64,000 nt of DNA from Nematostella vectensis (GCF_932526225.1 NC_064039.1:9318139-9382138), one strand, 5' to 3'. Counted from the first letter of the stretch, positions 1-12,935 are shown. Translations and numbers: made by a program. Notes: generated from the sequence alone by a model not told the origin.

Positions 1-119
1 CCTTTCAAGGCATTTTCTCTTATATTTTAGATAATGTCTATTACATTTAATGTATTTTTGCCTGCTAAAAGGGGGCGGGCCAGAGGATCCCCCTAGGCCA
101 CCCACCTGGCTACGCCCCT
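1..119 (+). repeat. Dispersed TIR element, truncated copy (GGCGTAGCCAGG family)
   Basis: This copy is cut by the window edge. It has the same core as copies at 16217-16380, 30601-30746 and 34256-34396: a block with ATTTTAGATAATGTCT, an A/T-rich middle, a G-run and the end CCTGGCTACGCCCCTG. Full copies carry imperfect terminal inverted repeats (CGGCGTAGCCAGG at one end, CCTGGCTACGCC at the other) and are about 140-165 bp. No coding capacity is seen, so this is probably a MITE-like non-autonomous DNA element. Confidence 0.7.
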
Positions 120-445
120 GCGTACAAGCGAATAAAGCCCACTTTATAGTTTCGACCATATTAACTCCAACCCCTAGCTCAAAATAGTTTTCGCCTCCCT
201 TCAAAGTTAGGCGAGCCTGGCTAGGCTCTACAACAAACACGTCGCTAGGGGTAGTGGCCACCCCCTCCCCTCCTCCTCTCGACCGACAAAAAAAAAAAAT
301 CAAAGACAACGATGTCTGCGCACCCCTTTGACCCCCCCTCCCATCAAGCAAAAAAAAAAAACTTGAGTCTCTAGTTTCCAGGGTAGAGTAAGCAATGCTG
401 CCCTTATCAGAATAACGCTATCACGGCATCGGCAGCTAACATGAA

Positions 446-1034
446 GCTTAGACCACAGGTAGCCCAGGCAATGGTTTCGAAGCTTGTTCGTAGCTTGGAA
501 TCGGCTGTTATTCTTAGAGGTTAAACAAGTGGATTGAAGTTGTTTGCTTCGCTCCGTGTTCAGCCGAGCGTACCTAATTGTCCAACGGCGCCGGTCAAGG
601 ATTCAAATCGCTGCTTACTCGTTTTAAAAAATGGCTAGCGGCCAAGATTTAGCCCGGATGTTTTGCCACATATCGAATGTAAGTGTACCCTGGCATAGGT
701 CTGCGAGATAAAAATATTTCGTTTGTTGTATTTTCCTCGCGAATTTCGACGGTATTTGAGTGCTACCGTAAATGGCGCCTCCAACCTTGTTTCTTTCCTT
801 AGTGTAGGGGGAGAGAAGTCATATATTTCGTTACGAAAACCCCCCAAAATCGCAAATATTACACATAAATATGACAACAACAAGGCATGTTCTAAGTTGT
901 AAGGCAATTTTATTGGCAATGTTTCACAAAAAATCGCGACTTCAATCCACTCGTTTTACCTCTAAGAATAACAGCCGATTCCAAGCTACGAACAAGCTTC
1001 GAAACCATTGCCTGGGCTACCTGTGCTTAGACAG
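446..1034. repeat. Fold-back element with ~90-bp inverted arms
   Basis: The arm at about 446-541 (around GTAGCCCAGGCAATGGTTTC) is the near-exact reverse complement of the arm at about 940-1034 (GAAACCATTGCCTGGGCTAC). The arms flank about 400 bp without a recognisable gene. Long arms with a non-coding centre suggest a non-autonomous fold-back transposon. Confidence 0.65.
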
Positions 1035-2496
1035 GGTGCCCTGCTGTGTCATTGGGATTTTAAGCAGCCAAAACATGTCGCGATAGATATCACTGGAATT
1101 CATAAAAAGGCGGGAAAATGTGCAAGCAACACACGCACGACGCTTTGTGGAACCTTGTCAAATATCTGCTATTGTATAAACAGTCTCAAAGAAAATAACG
1201 TTTTATTAAAGAAACCGGTTAATTAGCGGTCTTTTCCTTCTCATTGGACCGATATAAAGCCGTTATCTTAACCGATACTTCTAATTCCGCGTTTCTACCG
1301 GAACGGAACACTTAGCGATTGTGATCTTATCAAAAATTGAACGTTATGTAGTTCTATTCCGCAATTAATATTCAAACCCAAGTACACAAATGTGCAAACA
1401 AATACATAAAAGCGGTCAGTTGAGTCATACAGTTCAAAATTTTCTATATGAATATTTACATTATGGAATATTATTCCATCGATGTTTAAAGGTGTTTGGA
1501 AAAAAAAGATTTTTCTTATTCTTGGGCCTTGTACAGGTTGTGTATGCACTGCTACAAAATGAATTAGAAATCCTTTGGCGCAACTTTAAACATTGCTATT
1601 AGATCTAAGATATCCGAGTCATATTTTGTGACCATACTGATCCAAATTATTTCCAGAAACAACTAATCAAATAACCACGAAAAGACTGTCATACATATAT
1701 GATAATATTCATGTAGAATATGTAATAATGTAATACCTGATCCGTAGCCAACAATGATAGGTCTGTAGTAGAAATTCGCACGCACGTACTGAATAGGGAC
1801 GAGGCACGCGAGGAACACTATAATCACTTCCATAACAAAAGTCCAACCACACAACTCGACAAGGTTTATCTGCTATATCGAGTACGCCAAACGGCTCTGT
1901 TATAGCCAGGGTCACGGTTGGTAGCTTTGAATGTCATTAGGACTAACGGTCGTTGTAATATGACAAAGCATAGATATGAATTTCAATGGACACATGGCGT
2001 TTGTGACAAAGATATCAGTTAACTTTTGTTGGATAAAAAAAATGAAAGAGTCTCCACTATATGGCTTCAAGACCGAGCATTTGACATCTGACAGAGAAGT
2101 TAACAGTTATTGCTGTTTTTCCGACTGCTCTACATTTTTTGCGGTTATTTGGCTTAATTTTTTTTCTCTGGAATTAAAACTGCTTGTTCGATTTTTTATT
2201 CTAGATAATTTGGCTTGCCCGATTTTTTTTCGTGATTTTCGTTTTTTTCCCATCACACGTCGAATGGTCGTTCCTATAGAAAACACTGTTTCATAACTTG
2301 GCGTCGAATTTCGGTGAACAGTCGCTACGTATATTTCTAAGTATCATCAAGAGATTCTAGACATGATAGAGGATGGCAAACAATATATTTCTGATATCAA
2401 TAGGCGGGGTGTCTACAAAACGAAGACCTAAAAACCTAAAACCTGTGACCCCAAAAGCTAGGACTCCAAAAACAACGACCCCAAAAGCTACGACCC
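1035..2496. other. Intergenic, no gene recognised
   Basis: AT-rich sequence with only short open frames lacking homology or codon structure that I recognise. Around 2430-2510 there is a weak tandem repeat of about 15-20 bp (CCCCAAAAGCTACGACC-like). Nothing else can be supported. Confidence 0.5.
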
Positions 2497-4114
2497 CCAA
2501 AATATTGCCGTTATTATTTAGTCTACCTTGTTTCTCAAATGGCTACACGGAGCGTGGTTTATTGACAGTTTCATGTGGAATCAGTGACCCTTATGAGATA
2601 ATTAGCTAGTTCAATTTGTTTTTTAAAATTGGGAAATAGGGAAAAGCACTTCTTGTGTTTCCAGATGATCGTTTCTCAAAACGTACCCTAGTTCCAGAGC
2701 TTAGAACGTCTCTATTTAGTGGCCTTCGAGGATGAGACGAAGGCCACTAAATAGAGAGACGTTCGAGGCTCTGGAACTAGGGTACTCAAAACGCCGATAA
2801 ACTCAGAAACCTGGAAAGTCACCCCGTAAACTTTTCAGGTGCTTCTTCAAACTTCCCCGCTATCTTCGGGCCCAAAAGCCCCCAAAAATCTTTATTATAT
2901 CCGCTACTTATGGGGAATCGCTTCATGTTCTAGTTGTGTCGAGTTGTAGTAAATTTTCATAACAGAGAAAACCATTCCACTGCCTGGTAAAAAGTAGGCC
3001 AATCGACAAAGCAAAACAATGCCAAGTTTTCCCAAAATAAGGTCTGGTTAACTTCGGTAAGCTTGAATTTTTGCATAGAGGTTCCTTATGTCATGTTAAC
3101 CAACATATCAAATAGTGTGTTTTTCTCTAATGGATTCATCATCGAGATATGAGGCTTGAATGTTCAAAGTATAAATTCTCCTCGTTTGTAGGGAGAAGTC
3201 GGGCTCTGATCAGAAATAAATCCTTTTGCTTGCTAATATCTAAATTTCATATCTAAATTTCTTTAAAATTTGCAATTAAGCTTTTGGTCAGAGGAACTCC
3301 TTGTATGCGGAATCTTGAGCTTATATATTAGTAATTGGAAAATTCATGCCATTTTTTTTGCTCTGTCGGGCCAATCAAGGCTAAAATCATTTTATGGGAT
3401 TTTTCCTACCAACCAATCAGGTTTTCACCTCTGTCAAATGATTTGACATTTGGCTGTCACAGTGCGCCTAAAAAAGTGTAAACAGCTTTGGGAAATTAGA
3501 AGTTTTGCTACAAAATGATACTTTATTTACTTGTTCTTTGTCTTTTTTTTTTTTTTTTTTCGAAATGCAGATGCTACAGCAATGTTTGGGGTGCCAGTTG
3601 TCGTCAAAACTATAACTTTTTAAGCCAATCTATTCATAAACTTTGGAAATTATAATTTGCTTGTCGGGAACCCGTATCGGCATGCTACGCTATAGCTTTG
3701 GTTTGACAATTAAAATGAAGTACAAAAACAGAAGCAAGATTTTGCTTTAGTTTGATAAACGCTCTTCCTCTCCAGGGAGTTCGAAAACGTTTTGGGGGCA
3801 TTTCTCTAAATTACCGGTAATTAGCGGGTCTGTTGGGTTACCGATTGAGTTTTCGGGATACATTTTCTGGCAAAGAAGCGTGTCTGAAAAATGAGTGCAA
3901 CTACAATTTTCAATGGGACAAATAACTTATATAATAGCGACGATTGAAAATGGTTTGTTCATTGTCGCGCGCAAATGAGGATATTTCTTTCATGAAAAGC
4001 ACAACAAAATTCGCAGAATTACCTCATTAAGATCACTGATTCCATATTAAACTTTCGCGCTGTGTAGCCATTTGGGAAACAAGGTAGACTAAATAATAAC
4101 TGCAATATTTTGGC
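2497..4114. mobile_element. Putative 1.6-kb DNA element with ~100-bp inverted ends
   Basis: The left arm, about 2497-2602, contains TTTAGTCTACCTTGTTTC. The right arm, about 4017-4114, contains the reverse complement GAAACAAGGTAGACTAAA and stays similar over about 100 bp with scattered mismatches. The outer ends are CAAAATATTG and CAATATTTTG. The interior has no transposase-like frame and holds a nested hairpin element at 2683-2785. This is best read as a non-autonomous long-TIR element. Target-site duplications are not clear. Confidence 0.5.
2683..2785. repeat. Palindromic MITE, copy 1
   Basis: A near-perfect hairpin: GTACCCTAGTTCCAGAGC at the left pairs with GCTCTGGAACTAGGGTAC at the right, with arms meeting near 2730. 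It is flanked on both sides by CTCAAAAC or TCAAAAC, consistent with a 7-8 bp target-site duplication (8 bp is typical of hAT elements). A second copy with a different flank duplication lies at 6121-6232. Confidence 0.75.
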
Positions 4115-5847
4115 CTTGAATTAATTAATAAGTGGTCTAATTGGAATTTAAATAACAATTATTTAACAATTTTTTTAACTATCGTAAAACTCTATAAACA
4201 CTAGGAGACTCTTCATAAATTCAGTGTCTTTTAAATATGTATAAAGTAAAACATCATCATTTTTAAGGGAATAGCGTTTATATCACAGCTTGGAGGATAA
4301 ACGATATTTTCCGGTAGACAAACCAGCACATGTGAGTTAACAGTCCTTAATTGGCCTCATCACCTAATGCGAATCCATGAATTGATTATCAAGAGTGGTC
4401 TTAGTAGTTGATACCTTAATTAAGGTATCCAATCTAGTAGATATTGATACGATTTATCTTGCTAACAAAATAATTAAAATATCCATCTAAGATATCTAGT
4501 GAGGACATCGGTTAGGCTGCTGCGCCATCAAGAATATTAACACTTTTTGTCGAATTTTAATAACGTCGGTTCATTTGCTGACTCTCGTATACGATATACT
4601 CCAGTAAGTTGGGGGTGCTATTCAGGTTTTCCGCGAAGGTTTTTCCTTTGTCCTTAACAGGGTCAGGATAACAGACCCTTGGCGACTATGATTGCGTCCC
4701 CTTCTTCCGGGGAAGAAGAACCAAGGACCGGGAAAGCCTGGTTACGGTCCAAACCAAATATATCCCATAATGCACATGGTGGGTAAAAAACATTCGCTTT
4801 ACAAATCTGGCCAAGACTTGTTTGTCTACGTCTACCCTTTTTACCTCCCAGGCTACTTTTGTTTTAGCGATCTCAGGGTTGGTTGTTCAGGAGTATTACT
4901 GCACGGGTAAAACTTGAGATTCTATGCTACCGGGAACACATACTTTCCATAACAACCTTCACTTATAATGATGCTGTGCGGTACATGCACAGCTTGGTTA
5001 TTGCTGTCCTGGTTAAATTGCTTATTTATATCTGATTATCGTATTAAGCAATAGAACATTTCAAGTATCCGAAATATCCGAATTTATATATACTTTTTCC
5101 TTTTTCCCTTACTTTGCTTGTATCCATACTGCGCAACAGAGCCCTGTACCAAGAAGATAAACCAAAGAACGCTCACCGCCGCACAGCTAAGCCTCAAGCG
5201 GAATGAAGGCTTCATTCGTCTGCGTAGACTTTCAAGCGATGGCTAACTTGGGTAGGCTCAGTAAGGTTGGTTCGTTTTCAGTTCGCTTGCTTGGGCTATG
5301 TTGTGTTTCCGTTCAAGAGTAATATAATTTCATAGGGCAAGTAAGGTCAGGTATTAGTTTACCTTACACACCGGGATGTCAACCCTCTCACGTTGCAAGT
5401 TTTAGCGTACGGGATTTCCGGTGGTGCCTCCCGGGCGTTTTTATGACGCGGCATCACATCCGTCCATCTAAGGTATTCAGTAATTGTTTATTTACTTATT
5501 ATTTATCTACCTTATTACACTTAATTTTCGCGACGTCAAAATTTCGCGATTTTGAGATGGCGATATTTCGCGACACTTTATTTTCGCGATTTTCCTATTT
5601 TCATAAAAACTAGATCACTTTATTTTCGCGATTTCGCGATTTTGGGATAATAAAATCAAGCAAAACAAGTGGAATTAATTAAAATGTGCTGTAATCATCA
5701 AAACTGAAACAATATGTAACAAAAATATGCGTGGGCTAATTTTAATTTCATAAAAATCTATAAATACAAGTCCAGCTCAACCCCTTACCGTACTATATGT
5801 ACATTAGATGACTATATAGACAAGGTGTTTCCATAAAGCTTATTAGC
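4115..5847. other. Intergenic, no gene recognised
   Basis: AT-rich DNA with no supportable exon. A stretch at about 5520-5645 has repeated TTTTCGCGATTT motifs in a loose tandem arrangement. Confidence 0.45.
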
Positions 5848-6013
<166 letters not shown>

Positions 6014-6120
6014 CCAGAGATTGGGTGGGGGGGGGGAGATGGAAGGATTGGGTGGGTGGATGGGGCACATGAGGTTTGAAGAGGGTTCCTATAGATAGAC
6101 CCGATATCAACACTACTCCA

Positions 6121-6232
6121 CTGCCCTGGTCCCAGAGCCTCGAGCGTCTCTTTATTTAGTGGCCAGCGAGATTGAGACCTCAACCTCGCTGGCCACTGAA
6201 TGGAGAGACACTCGAGGCTCTGGGACCAGGGT
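6121..6232. repeat. Palindromic MITE, copy 2
   Basis: Same family as 2683-2785. The left arm contains CTGGTCCCAGAGCCTCGAGCG and the right arm its complement, around a short loop near 6180. It is flanked by ACTACTCCA on both sides, a clear 8-9 bp target-site duplication that supports insertion as a unit. Confidence 0.8.
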
Positions 6233-7526
6233 ACTACTCCACCAACAGGTCCTTGTTTATAACTGCGACAGCGCGAACTATTACAGAGTAGCTTAGTTTT
6301 GAGAGAGCGAGAATCGTTGTGTGTCAGTATTGTAAGGGGGAACAGGCTTCCTTAGCCTCTTAATATTTCAAATTTCATTAGCGATTATGGAGCTTGTAAT
6401 GCGGTGTAGAACATTGACAAGTCGGTAGGGGTTTGGCTTCGGTAATTATGCGTGCTTACTTGTAAATATCCCCTTGCAATTTGATAGCATGTCATGTATG
6501 CCCGTATATAGTCATTATGCCCATGTTTGGAAACGAATGTGGCGTAAATTCAGTTCTGTCCCAGCGCTCGTGTCGTGAAGCTGTGTTTTGTTTCTTTGTC
6601 TTCGTATACTTTCGAGCCATCCACCTAACCGACTTATTCCACTTTGTCACATTACTTTAGTGGGAACGAACCTCTGCAAATACAGAAAGCAAACAGATGT
6701 TGACGGTTGACTTGCTAGCGAATGCGGAATCGCAATTTCTCAAGAGCACTTGTGAAGTCATCCTAATCGGGTACTATAACGGGGTCAGGGGCCTAGTTCC
6801 TGGGTGTGGTGGATATTAGATCACCGAAACGGCGCATATCTGGGGTCAGGAGAAATTTGTAACACCTATTGAGTAGACAGTACTGACTCCACAGCATAGC
6901 CGCTATAATAAAAATAATAATTGATAATAGTTACAAGGATACATCATTAACATATATCGCTTTCACCGAAGTACCAGGCCTAGTGACTGACTATAAATGT
7001 GAGCCGAGTACTGAAAGGGATTTCATAGGTTGAGGTTGAGGTGGGGGGGGGGGGGGGGGGGGAATTGGGGAAAGTGTCACATATGCGCGTCCTATCCCTA
7101 ACGAAATAGGTCCAGTCAAGTCTAGTCTCTGATGTAAGAATTTCCTTTACCTCTTTTCGATCTCCAGAGGTAAAAATTATTTTCTCGACAATCATATGTT
7201 CCATTTTAAGGGGAGTCAACCTCCCCCATCCCTGCCCCCCTGAGAAAAGATTAATCATTTATGAAGGCTATAATGATCTCATACCCACGACCAATGAAAA
7301 GAGACTCACCAGTGTGAAAGCTTATAAGTAAAAAGGAATTAAGGTTCCGAGGATGCGATTGCAGCGTTTGTTTTGTAATTTCAAGGCGGGAATGTGTATT
7401 CCTGAGATCCTTGCTAGCATGCCCGATTATTCAAAGCGGCGATTTTCGTGACATGTATAATGTACTTATTGTAGTTAGCTTATTCGTTCTCATTATAAAA
7501 CTATACTTGATGTGCCTAAACAATTA
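6233..7526. other. Intergenic, no gene recognised
   Basis: Non-coding sequence. Positions about 7038-7062 are a run of more than 20 G residues. No exon with conserved protein content was found. Confidence 0.45.
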
Positions 7527-7779
7527 TTAAAGCCGCATTGTCACCAGTTTACTTCCGGAGGTCCGACGGAAGTCTCAACCGTTAAAAGACAAAAGAATCT
7601 ATTAGAATCCGAGATATTTAACAGGCCATCCGCTCTAAATTATCGATCACATCCTCGAAGAAACTTTCAATAGACACACTGCTTTCAATATTTTGAAATT
7701 TTTTCGCGTTTTCCGTTAAAAATAATCGGAGATTGCTACGTAATCGACCGGAAGTAAACTGGTGACAATGCGGCTTTAA
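7527..7779. mobile_element. TTAA-flanked MITE with 29-bp terminal inverted repeats
   Basis: The left end AGCCGCATTGTCACCAGTTT and the right end AAACTGGTGACAATGCGGCT are exact inverted repeats that continue through ACTTCCGG. They enclose about 245 bp (7531-7775). TTAA lies on both sides (7527-7530 and 7776-7779), the target choice of piggyBac-type transposons. There is no coding capacity. A decayed relative with internal tandem growth lies at about 12936-13250. Confidence 0.75.
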
Positions 7780-7911
7780 ACACATTAGGATATAGAAAGG
7801 ATTTCTAGCTTACCCGTGGCAAAGTCAAGGCGTTAGTAAGAGCAGGAGCGCGTTCCCTATCCCTCTATCGATAATATAATACTTTTAATTTACATCCCTC
7901 CTACATTACTA

Positions 7912-10900
7912 TCACTCCCCTTTCGGCGTCTCGCTTTTAAACTCCACGTTTATGGGCACTTCTAAGAATGTCTTGGTACCTCTGAACAGAGGAGCCCCTT
8001 CCATGGAGTGCTCTGTCATGTCGAGCTCTTCTCTGCTTGCTTTTTTCTCCAGTTGGCAGCCACCCAAAGAGAATCCCTCGAGTCTAGGGACCACCAGTCC
8101 TGGTGACCATCGTCTGGGCTCTTCCTCCGCGGACCTTTCCCTTGCAAGCACATCGGCTGTGCTCTCCTCCGCAACCGGTCTGACTTCCTCTTTTGCCTGT
8201 TTCTGACTAAGACCCTTCCCTGCGGCCCCCTCCATCTTGACACCCTCAGCTTTAACTTCGTCCAATTTATGCCCTCTCCATATTGGCTCTTCTACTGTAG
8301 ATCCTGATCCTGTTGGCTCATTTAAAAAACGCGCTCTCCCCGTGGCTACCTCAATTCTAATCCCTCCAATATTCTGCTCTCCTGTCGTAAGCTTCCCTGA
8401 CGGACCCACTGTGCGTATCTCTTGCCCCTCCCCTGAGCTCACCACCGAAACCCTTTTTTGTAGAAAGCCGCACAGCTTGACTCGTAGAGATTTAAGCTGG
8501 TATATGTAGTTTATCGAGTTAACTACTACGTTTAACAACACTATGTACCCCAGTATATGCCTTATAATGTACTTAGTTTCGTAGTTGAACGGCAGGTCGA
8601 AGAAAAGGTTACACACGTGGAAGAGGAAGAACCCGATGTGTGGGGCGATGAAGGCGAATATCACCATGATGAGGAGCTTGGTCGTGCGCTTCTTTTGCTG
8701 GCTTAAGGCTTCCGAGAAGCCGGGCGCAGTTTGTACGAGCTTGCGGAACTCAAACAGGGTGCGTAGTGTGCATTATAGAGTGACAGCATCTAAAGGGGCA
8801 TTTGAGATCAGCTCTATACTAAACAAAAAGTTGGTGCTTTACCAATTACCATCATATAATCCAAAACCATGACAACAACAGAAGCGGTTAGCCACAGAAA
8901 AAAAAACATATCGAATTTTACCCCCTGTCCAGATCCGTGTCTAGAGAAACAAGAAAGACGCAGGGTGGTGTCCAGAATAGTAAACCACTGACCACGGATC
9001 AAATCACAGTTAAAATTGGCATCCTTAGCTCTGGTAATAGGTCACTTGAAACATCTAGAAACTTTTTCTATCCATAGATATAGAGATTGAGTAGGGTGCA
9101 TTCACTCTTACACTGCTCTGTTTCACTGAGGTGTAAAAAATACAATTCAATTTGTTTTTTTTATTTCCCAAACAGCAGCCTAATAGACCGGCATCCCAGC
9201 TATAAGTTTGCGCGAGCATAACCATAGAAACCTACCTCAACTATCAGAATGCAGCCCGCACTTTTTAAGCTTACATCAAACCAAGCGCTCGCTGCATGCC
9301 GGTAGTTGAGGTCGGTTCCCATGGTGAGTGCGCGCGCATGCTTATAGCTGGAATGGCCTATTGACTAATGTTGATAATTACGCTTCACATGTCTTACCAG
9401 GAATGACGTTTGCCATCAGGAAAAACACAAAGAACAACACCCTACTCGTGGGGTCTGGGGCGGGTCCACACTCCAGTGCATAGGTAGAACCATCTCCAAG
9501 GAAACGCTTATGGTTCCCATAAGACACCGCGCCGATGATGGACACAACGGAGCAGATACACCAACCTCCACACCGCACCGTGGTCACGGAGCTCTTGGGC
9601 GAGAGAGTGTGAAAAGGCCACACTACGGCGATATACCTGCAGGTAATAATACGCTAGCATGTTAAAATCATTCATTTTTTGTCCCTTTTTTAGCTTACTT
9701 CCATTAAGCGGACAATAACCTTTGTTAAGGGGGCCATTAATCTAGTACAGAAATTTCTTAAATTCTTACTAAAGTACTAAATTTGGCTACTTCCATTATA
9801 AGGCCAACCTCTATTAAGCGTCCAACTCAAGTGAATAGAAATATCGGTTTCTTACTAAAGAACTACACTTGGCTACCTCTATAAAGTTGCCACCTTTCAT
9901 CGTCTGCCTCGGGTAGAGGTAACACTTCATTCTAAGACTGTATCGCCACGTGTATAGTATCGTTGGATATAAGAGGCCTTCTCGAGAAAGATAGAGAACA
10001 TCATTATCGGCATCATAGTCGTCGTTTTCTTTGTCGTTTTTGTCCATTTTCCCGATCTTAGCAACAATAGTTAAGCACTTAGTGCTGCCTTTTAATTATT
10101 AGATTAATTGTCAGGCGCACACGTATGGCGCGTTTTCAGGGTCAAAATTAATGTTGCGTGTCACGCATGAAATTACTTACGAATTAAAACTTTTATATTA
10201 TTTGATATTCGAATGAAAACTTTTCGCATTATTTGAATAACCTATTGAAACTTTTCGAATTATTTGATAATCGAACTAAAACTTTATGCATTATTTGACT
10301 ATTGGTTTAAACTTTTCGCATTATTTGAATATGAGAATTGAACCAAACCTTAATGCACTATTTGGCTATTGGTACTTTCCGCATTATTTGAATAGCGACC
10401 ACAATTTTGCGGGTATTACTTGACTTCCAGAATAACATGTCTCCCATTCCCTGCTAATAGTGTCTTCTTACAAATTTGTCTAATGCTGTGAACGCAAATT
10501 ACTTTCTAAGTACGATTCGTCTAGGCGTTCCTCGTAATACTCTCCTTCGCGAAGCCTGGTGCCAATGATATTAAAATCGCGTCATTATGGAGGACCTATC
10601 TCAACTTTTTTTCTTGCCAGGTAGGCCCGACATAATCGTCTTTCTGGATTTGTTTTTATAGTAATTTTTGTTATAGTTCAATGCTTTATTTATACACTGT
10701 ATTCAACGTTTTCCTGCTTTTTGTCAAGGGATTATAAGAATAAAAAGAGGAGCTATTTTGTCGGAGTTCTCCTATTTTACTTATAACTACAATTTTAGAA
10801 CATGACATATTATTTTCTTGGGTTCCATTTTCTGGGTCACTCTCATGTCCTAAAAATTTCGGTTAAATAAATGAAGGCTCTGAGGTCGATATTGGCAGAA

Positions 10901-11269
10901 TAACAAAAATCCCAGGGGTTCCTTATTCTTGATACCTATGCATGCGCACCCCTCACAGCCAATCCTTGGTACGCGCCTGTTTATTATTAACAGTATTTAC
11001 CTTTCAATGCTTATGCAAGTGAGTAGGTAGATGGTTAAGACTGGAAAGAGGATGGCAGTGAAACGCAGTAGCTGGCAGCTCCATCTCTCCGAGTATAACT
11101 CGACATAGAAATACGGGATGTTTATCGCTGTAGGACGTAAAGAATCATCATCATCAACATTATCATCAACATCACCATTACCACCATCACCATCACCATC
11201 ACCATCACCATCACCATCACCATCACCATCACCATCACCATCACCATCACCATCACCATCATCACCACC

Positions 11270-11303
<34 letters not shown>

Positions 11304-11802
11304 TCATCACCATTACCACCATCACCATCATCATCATCATCACCATTACCACCATCACCATCACTATCACCATCACCACCACCATTACCACCATCACCAT
11401 CACCATCACCACCACCATTACCACCATCACCATCACCATCACCACCACCATTACCACCATCACCATCACCATCATCATCACCATCACCATCACCATCACC
11501 ACAACCATCATCATCATCACCACCATCATCATCATCATCATCAACATCACCATTACCACCATCACCACCACCATCACCATCACCACCACCATCATTACCA
11601 TCACCATCATCTTCATCATTATCATCACCAGCACCACAACTATCACCATCACCAGCACCACAACAACAAATATCACCACCAACCCATTCATTATTCGACA
11701 TCATTAACCGACGTCAGCATCACCATGATAATCATCATCATTACTATCATACTAATGATCATTATCATTATTTTCCGTCGTCACCTGCCGTAATCATCGT
11801 GC

Positions 11803-11835
<33 letters not shown>

Positions 11836-12236
11836 AATCGTGTCATCATCTTCATCAACATCATAATTAGCGTGTCATCATCTTCATCATCAGCATCATT
11901 TAACGTCGTCGCCTTGAACTCACCGGTACAGAGAGCCCCTGCAAGGTCGGACCAGGCCAAGTTATTGACGAAGTAGTACACCAAGGCATGTCTTCCTTCT
12001 CTTAGGTCAGCCACAGCATTCACCTTGGCCTCTGACTTGGTGAAGTGAATGACAAGGGCGTTTTCAATGACACCAACCACGCATATTGTACCCAACCACA
12101 TGGCAAACGCGTGGTGATACAACTTGGGAGCTTGGAAAACGTACAAAGGGCCATTTATGTTTGATGCGAACCAGTTCGTTGAGTTCAACTGGTTTGACAG
12201 GTTAGTGGCAGTAGCGTTTTCAAGTAGGTTTACCAT
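7912..12236 (-). CDS. Class A (rhodopsin-like) GPCR, with an in-frame stop in TM5
   Basis: Four exons: 12236-11924, 11127-11001, 9636-9398 and 8789-7912, all with GT-AG borders and matching phases (1, 2, 1). They give 518 codons plus a stop. Exon 1 has N-glycosylation sites, TM1 (ENALVIHF) and TM2 (NNLAWSDL). Exon 2 has the TM3 cysteine (SERWSCQLL) and ends in ISIE. Joining to exon 3 makes the ERY motif (ERYIAVVWPF), followed by TM4 with its Trp (GGWCICSVV), ECL2 and the start of TM5 (VLFFVFFLMANVIPG). Exon 4 gives the end of TM5, TM6 (IAPHIGFF instead of CWxP), TM7 with NSINY replacing NPxxY, and a roughly 180-residue hydrophilic tail. Codon 232, early in exon 4 (8775-8773), is TAA. The ligand is unknown. 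This may be a recent pseudogene or null allele, or the exon 4 boundary may differ. Intron 1 holds a 700-bp microsatellite and intron 3 a MITE. Confidence 0.75.
8773..8775 (-). other. In-frame TAA inside the GPCR TM5 exon
   Basis: Acceptor CCCCTTTAG (ending at 8790) joined to the phase-1 donor of exon 3 reads D-A-V-T-L-stop and then C-T-L-R-T-L-F-E-F in the same frame. No AG downstream of the stop has the right phase to skip it. All remaining codons to 7912 are open. Confidence 0.7.
9182..9362. repeat. Hairpin MITE in GPCR intron 3
   Basis: The left arm begins AATAGACCGGCATCCCAGC and the right arm ends GCTGGAATGGCCTATT. The arms are about 60 bp with mismatches, around a central 60 bp, and there is no coding content. 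Confidence 0.65.
10181..10400. repeat. Degenerate ~35-bp tandem repeat in GPCR intron 2
   Basis: Six or so imperfect units share the core AACTTTTCGCATTATTTGAAT. They are AT-rich and lie within the intron between GPCR exons 2 and 3. Confidence 0.6.
11147..11866. repeat. (CAT/CAC)n compound microsatellite in GPCR intron 1
   Basis: About 700 bp of CAT, CAC and CACCAT units fill nearly all of the intron from about 20 bp upstream of the exon 2 acceptor (11128) to about 60 bp from the exon 1 donor (11923). Long open frames (poly Ser-Pro, Gly-Asp or Val-Met) in this block are products of the repeat and not genes. Confidence 0.95.
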
Positions 12237-12935
12237 TTCTAATAAAAAAACAAAATTCTATATTTACTTCTATATGGGTATGCTTTTCAGAAGATGACAA
12301 GCTCGTCCCCAGGGTCTTCTGCAACCTCGTCCCCAGGGGTGATTTTCAATATGGCGTCTAGCTAGACGCTAAAAGGTTGAGAAGGTTATTTACAAAGATG
12401 GCGGCGCGGGTGCCACGGGTGTAAAGCCAGTCCCGGCCATCCCGTAGAAATGGAGAGTATTCTCAACGATATCGTTAGTGTGTCGCACTTTTTTATTAAC
12501 TCGTTCACATAATCTACAGGTAATTGATTACCAATGCAAATAGAATAGAGTTCTAATGGCGATTGCGTCTTTTGTTCTCGCCCACACCTTTAGTCTCATA
12601 CACCTTTCATCGAACTCATTTTATGCACAACTTCCGCAGTTCTTATTCATATTTTAATTTTTATATCTTAAAAAAAGATTTGCACAAGCTTACAGGATGC
12701 AAATGTGTATTTGATATTTTCGCTCTATAGTTTCTCTCATACACAACGTTCTGTGTTTTTACTTGTTCTCTTGACCAATCTTTCTGAGCCGTTATACCAA
12801 TAACAGCATGTTAAAGATATAGTTATTGTCTTTGAGACTTTGTTGATTTTGAACCCCATAGCTAGGCCAACAAGTCGTATTTTCAAACATGATTTGACTA
12901 CAAAGACCAAAAGCTATAGCAGGTGGTCAAAAACG
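12237..12935. other. Upstream region of the GPCR gene, no gene recognised
   Basis: This is the presumptive promoter side of the GPCR gene. No TATA box or other element can be assigned with confidence. CCCCAGGG-containing short repeats occur at 12307-12340. Confidence 0.4.

Noticed and set aside
11118..11837. Long open frames encoding poly Ser-Pro, Gly-Asp or Val-Met
   Set aside because: They are translations of a CAT/CAC microsatellite within a GPCR intron.
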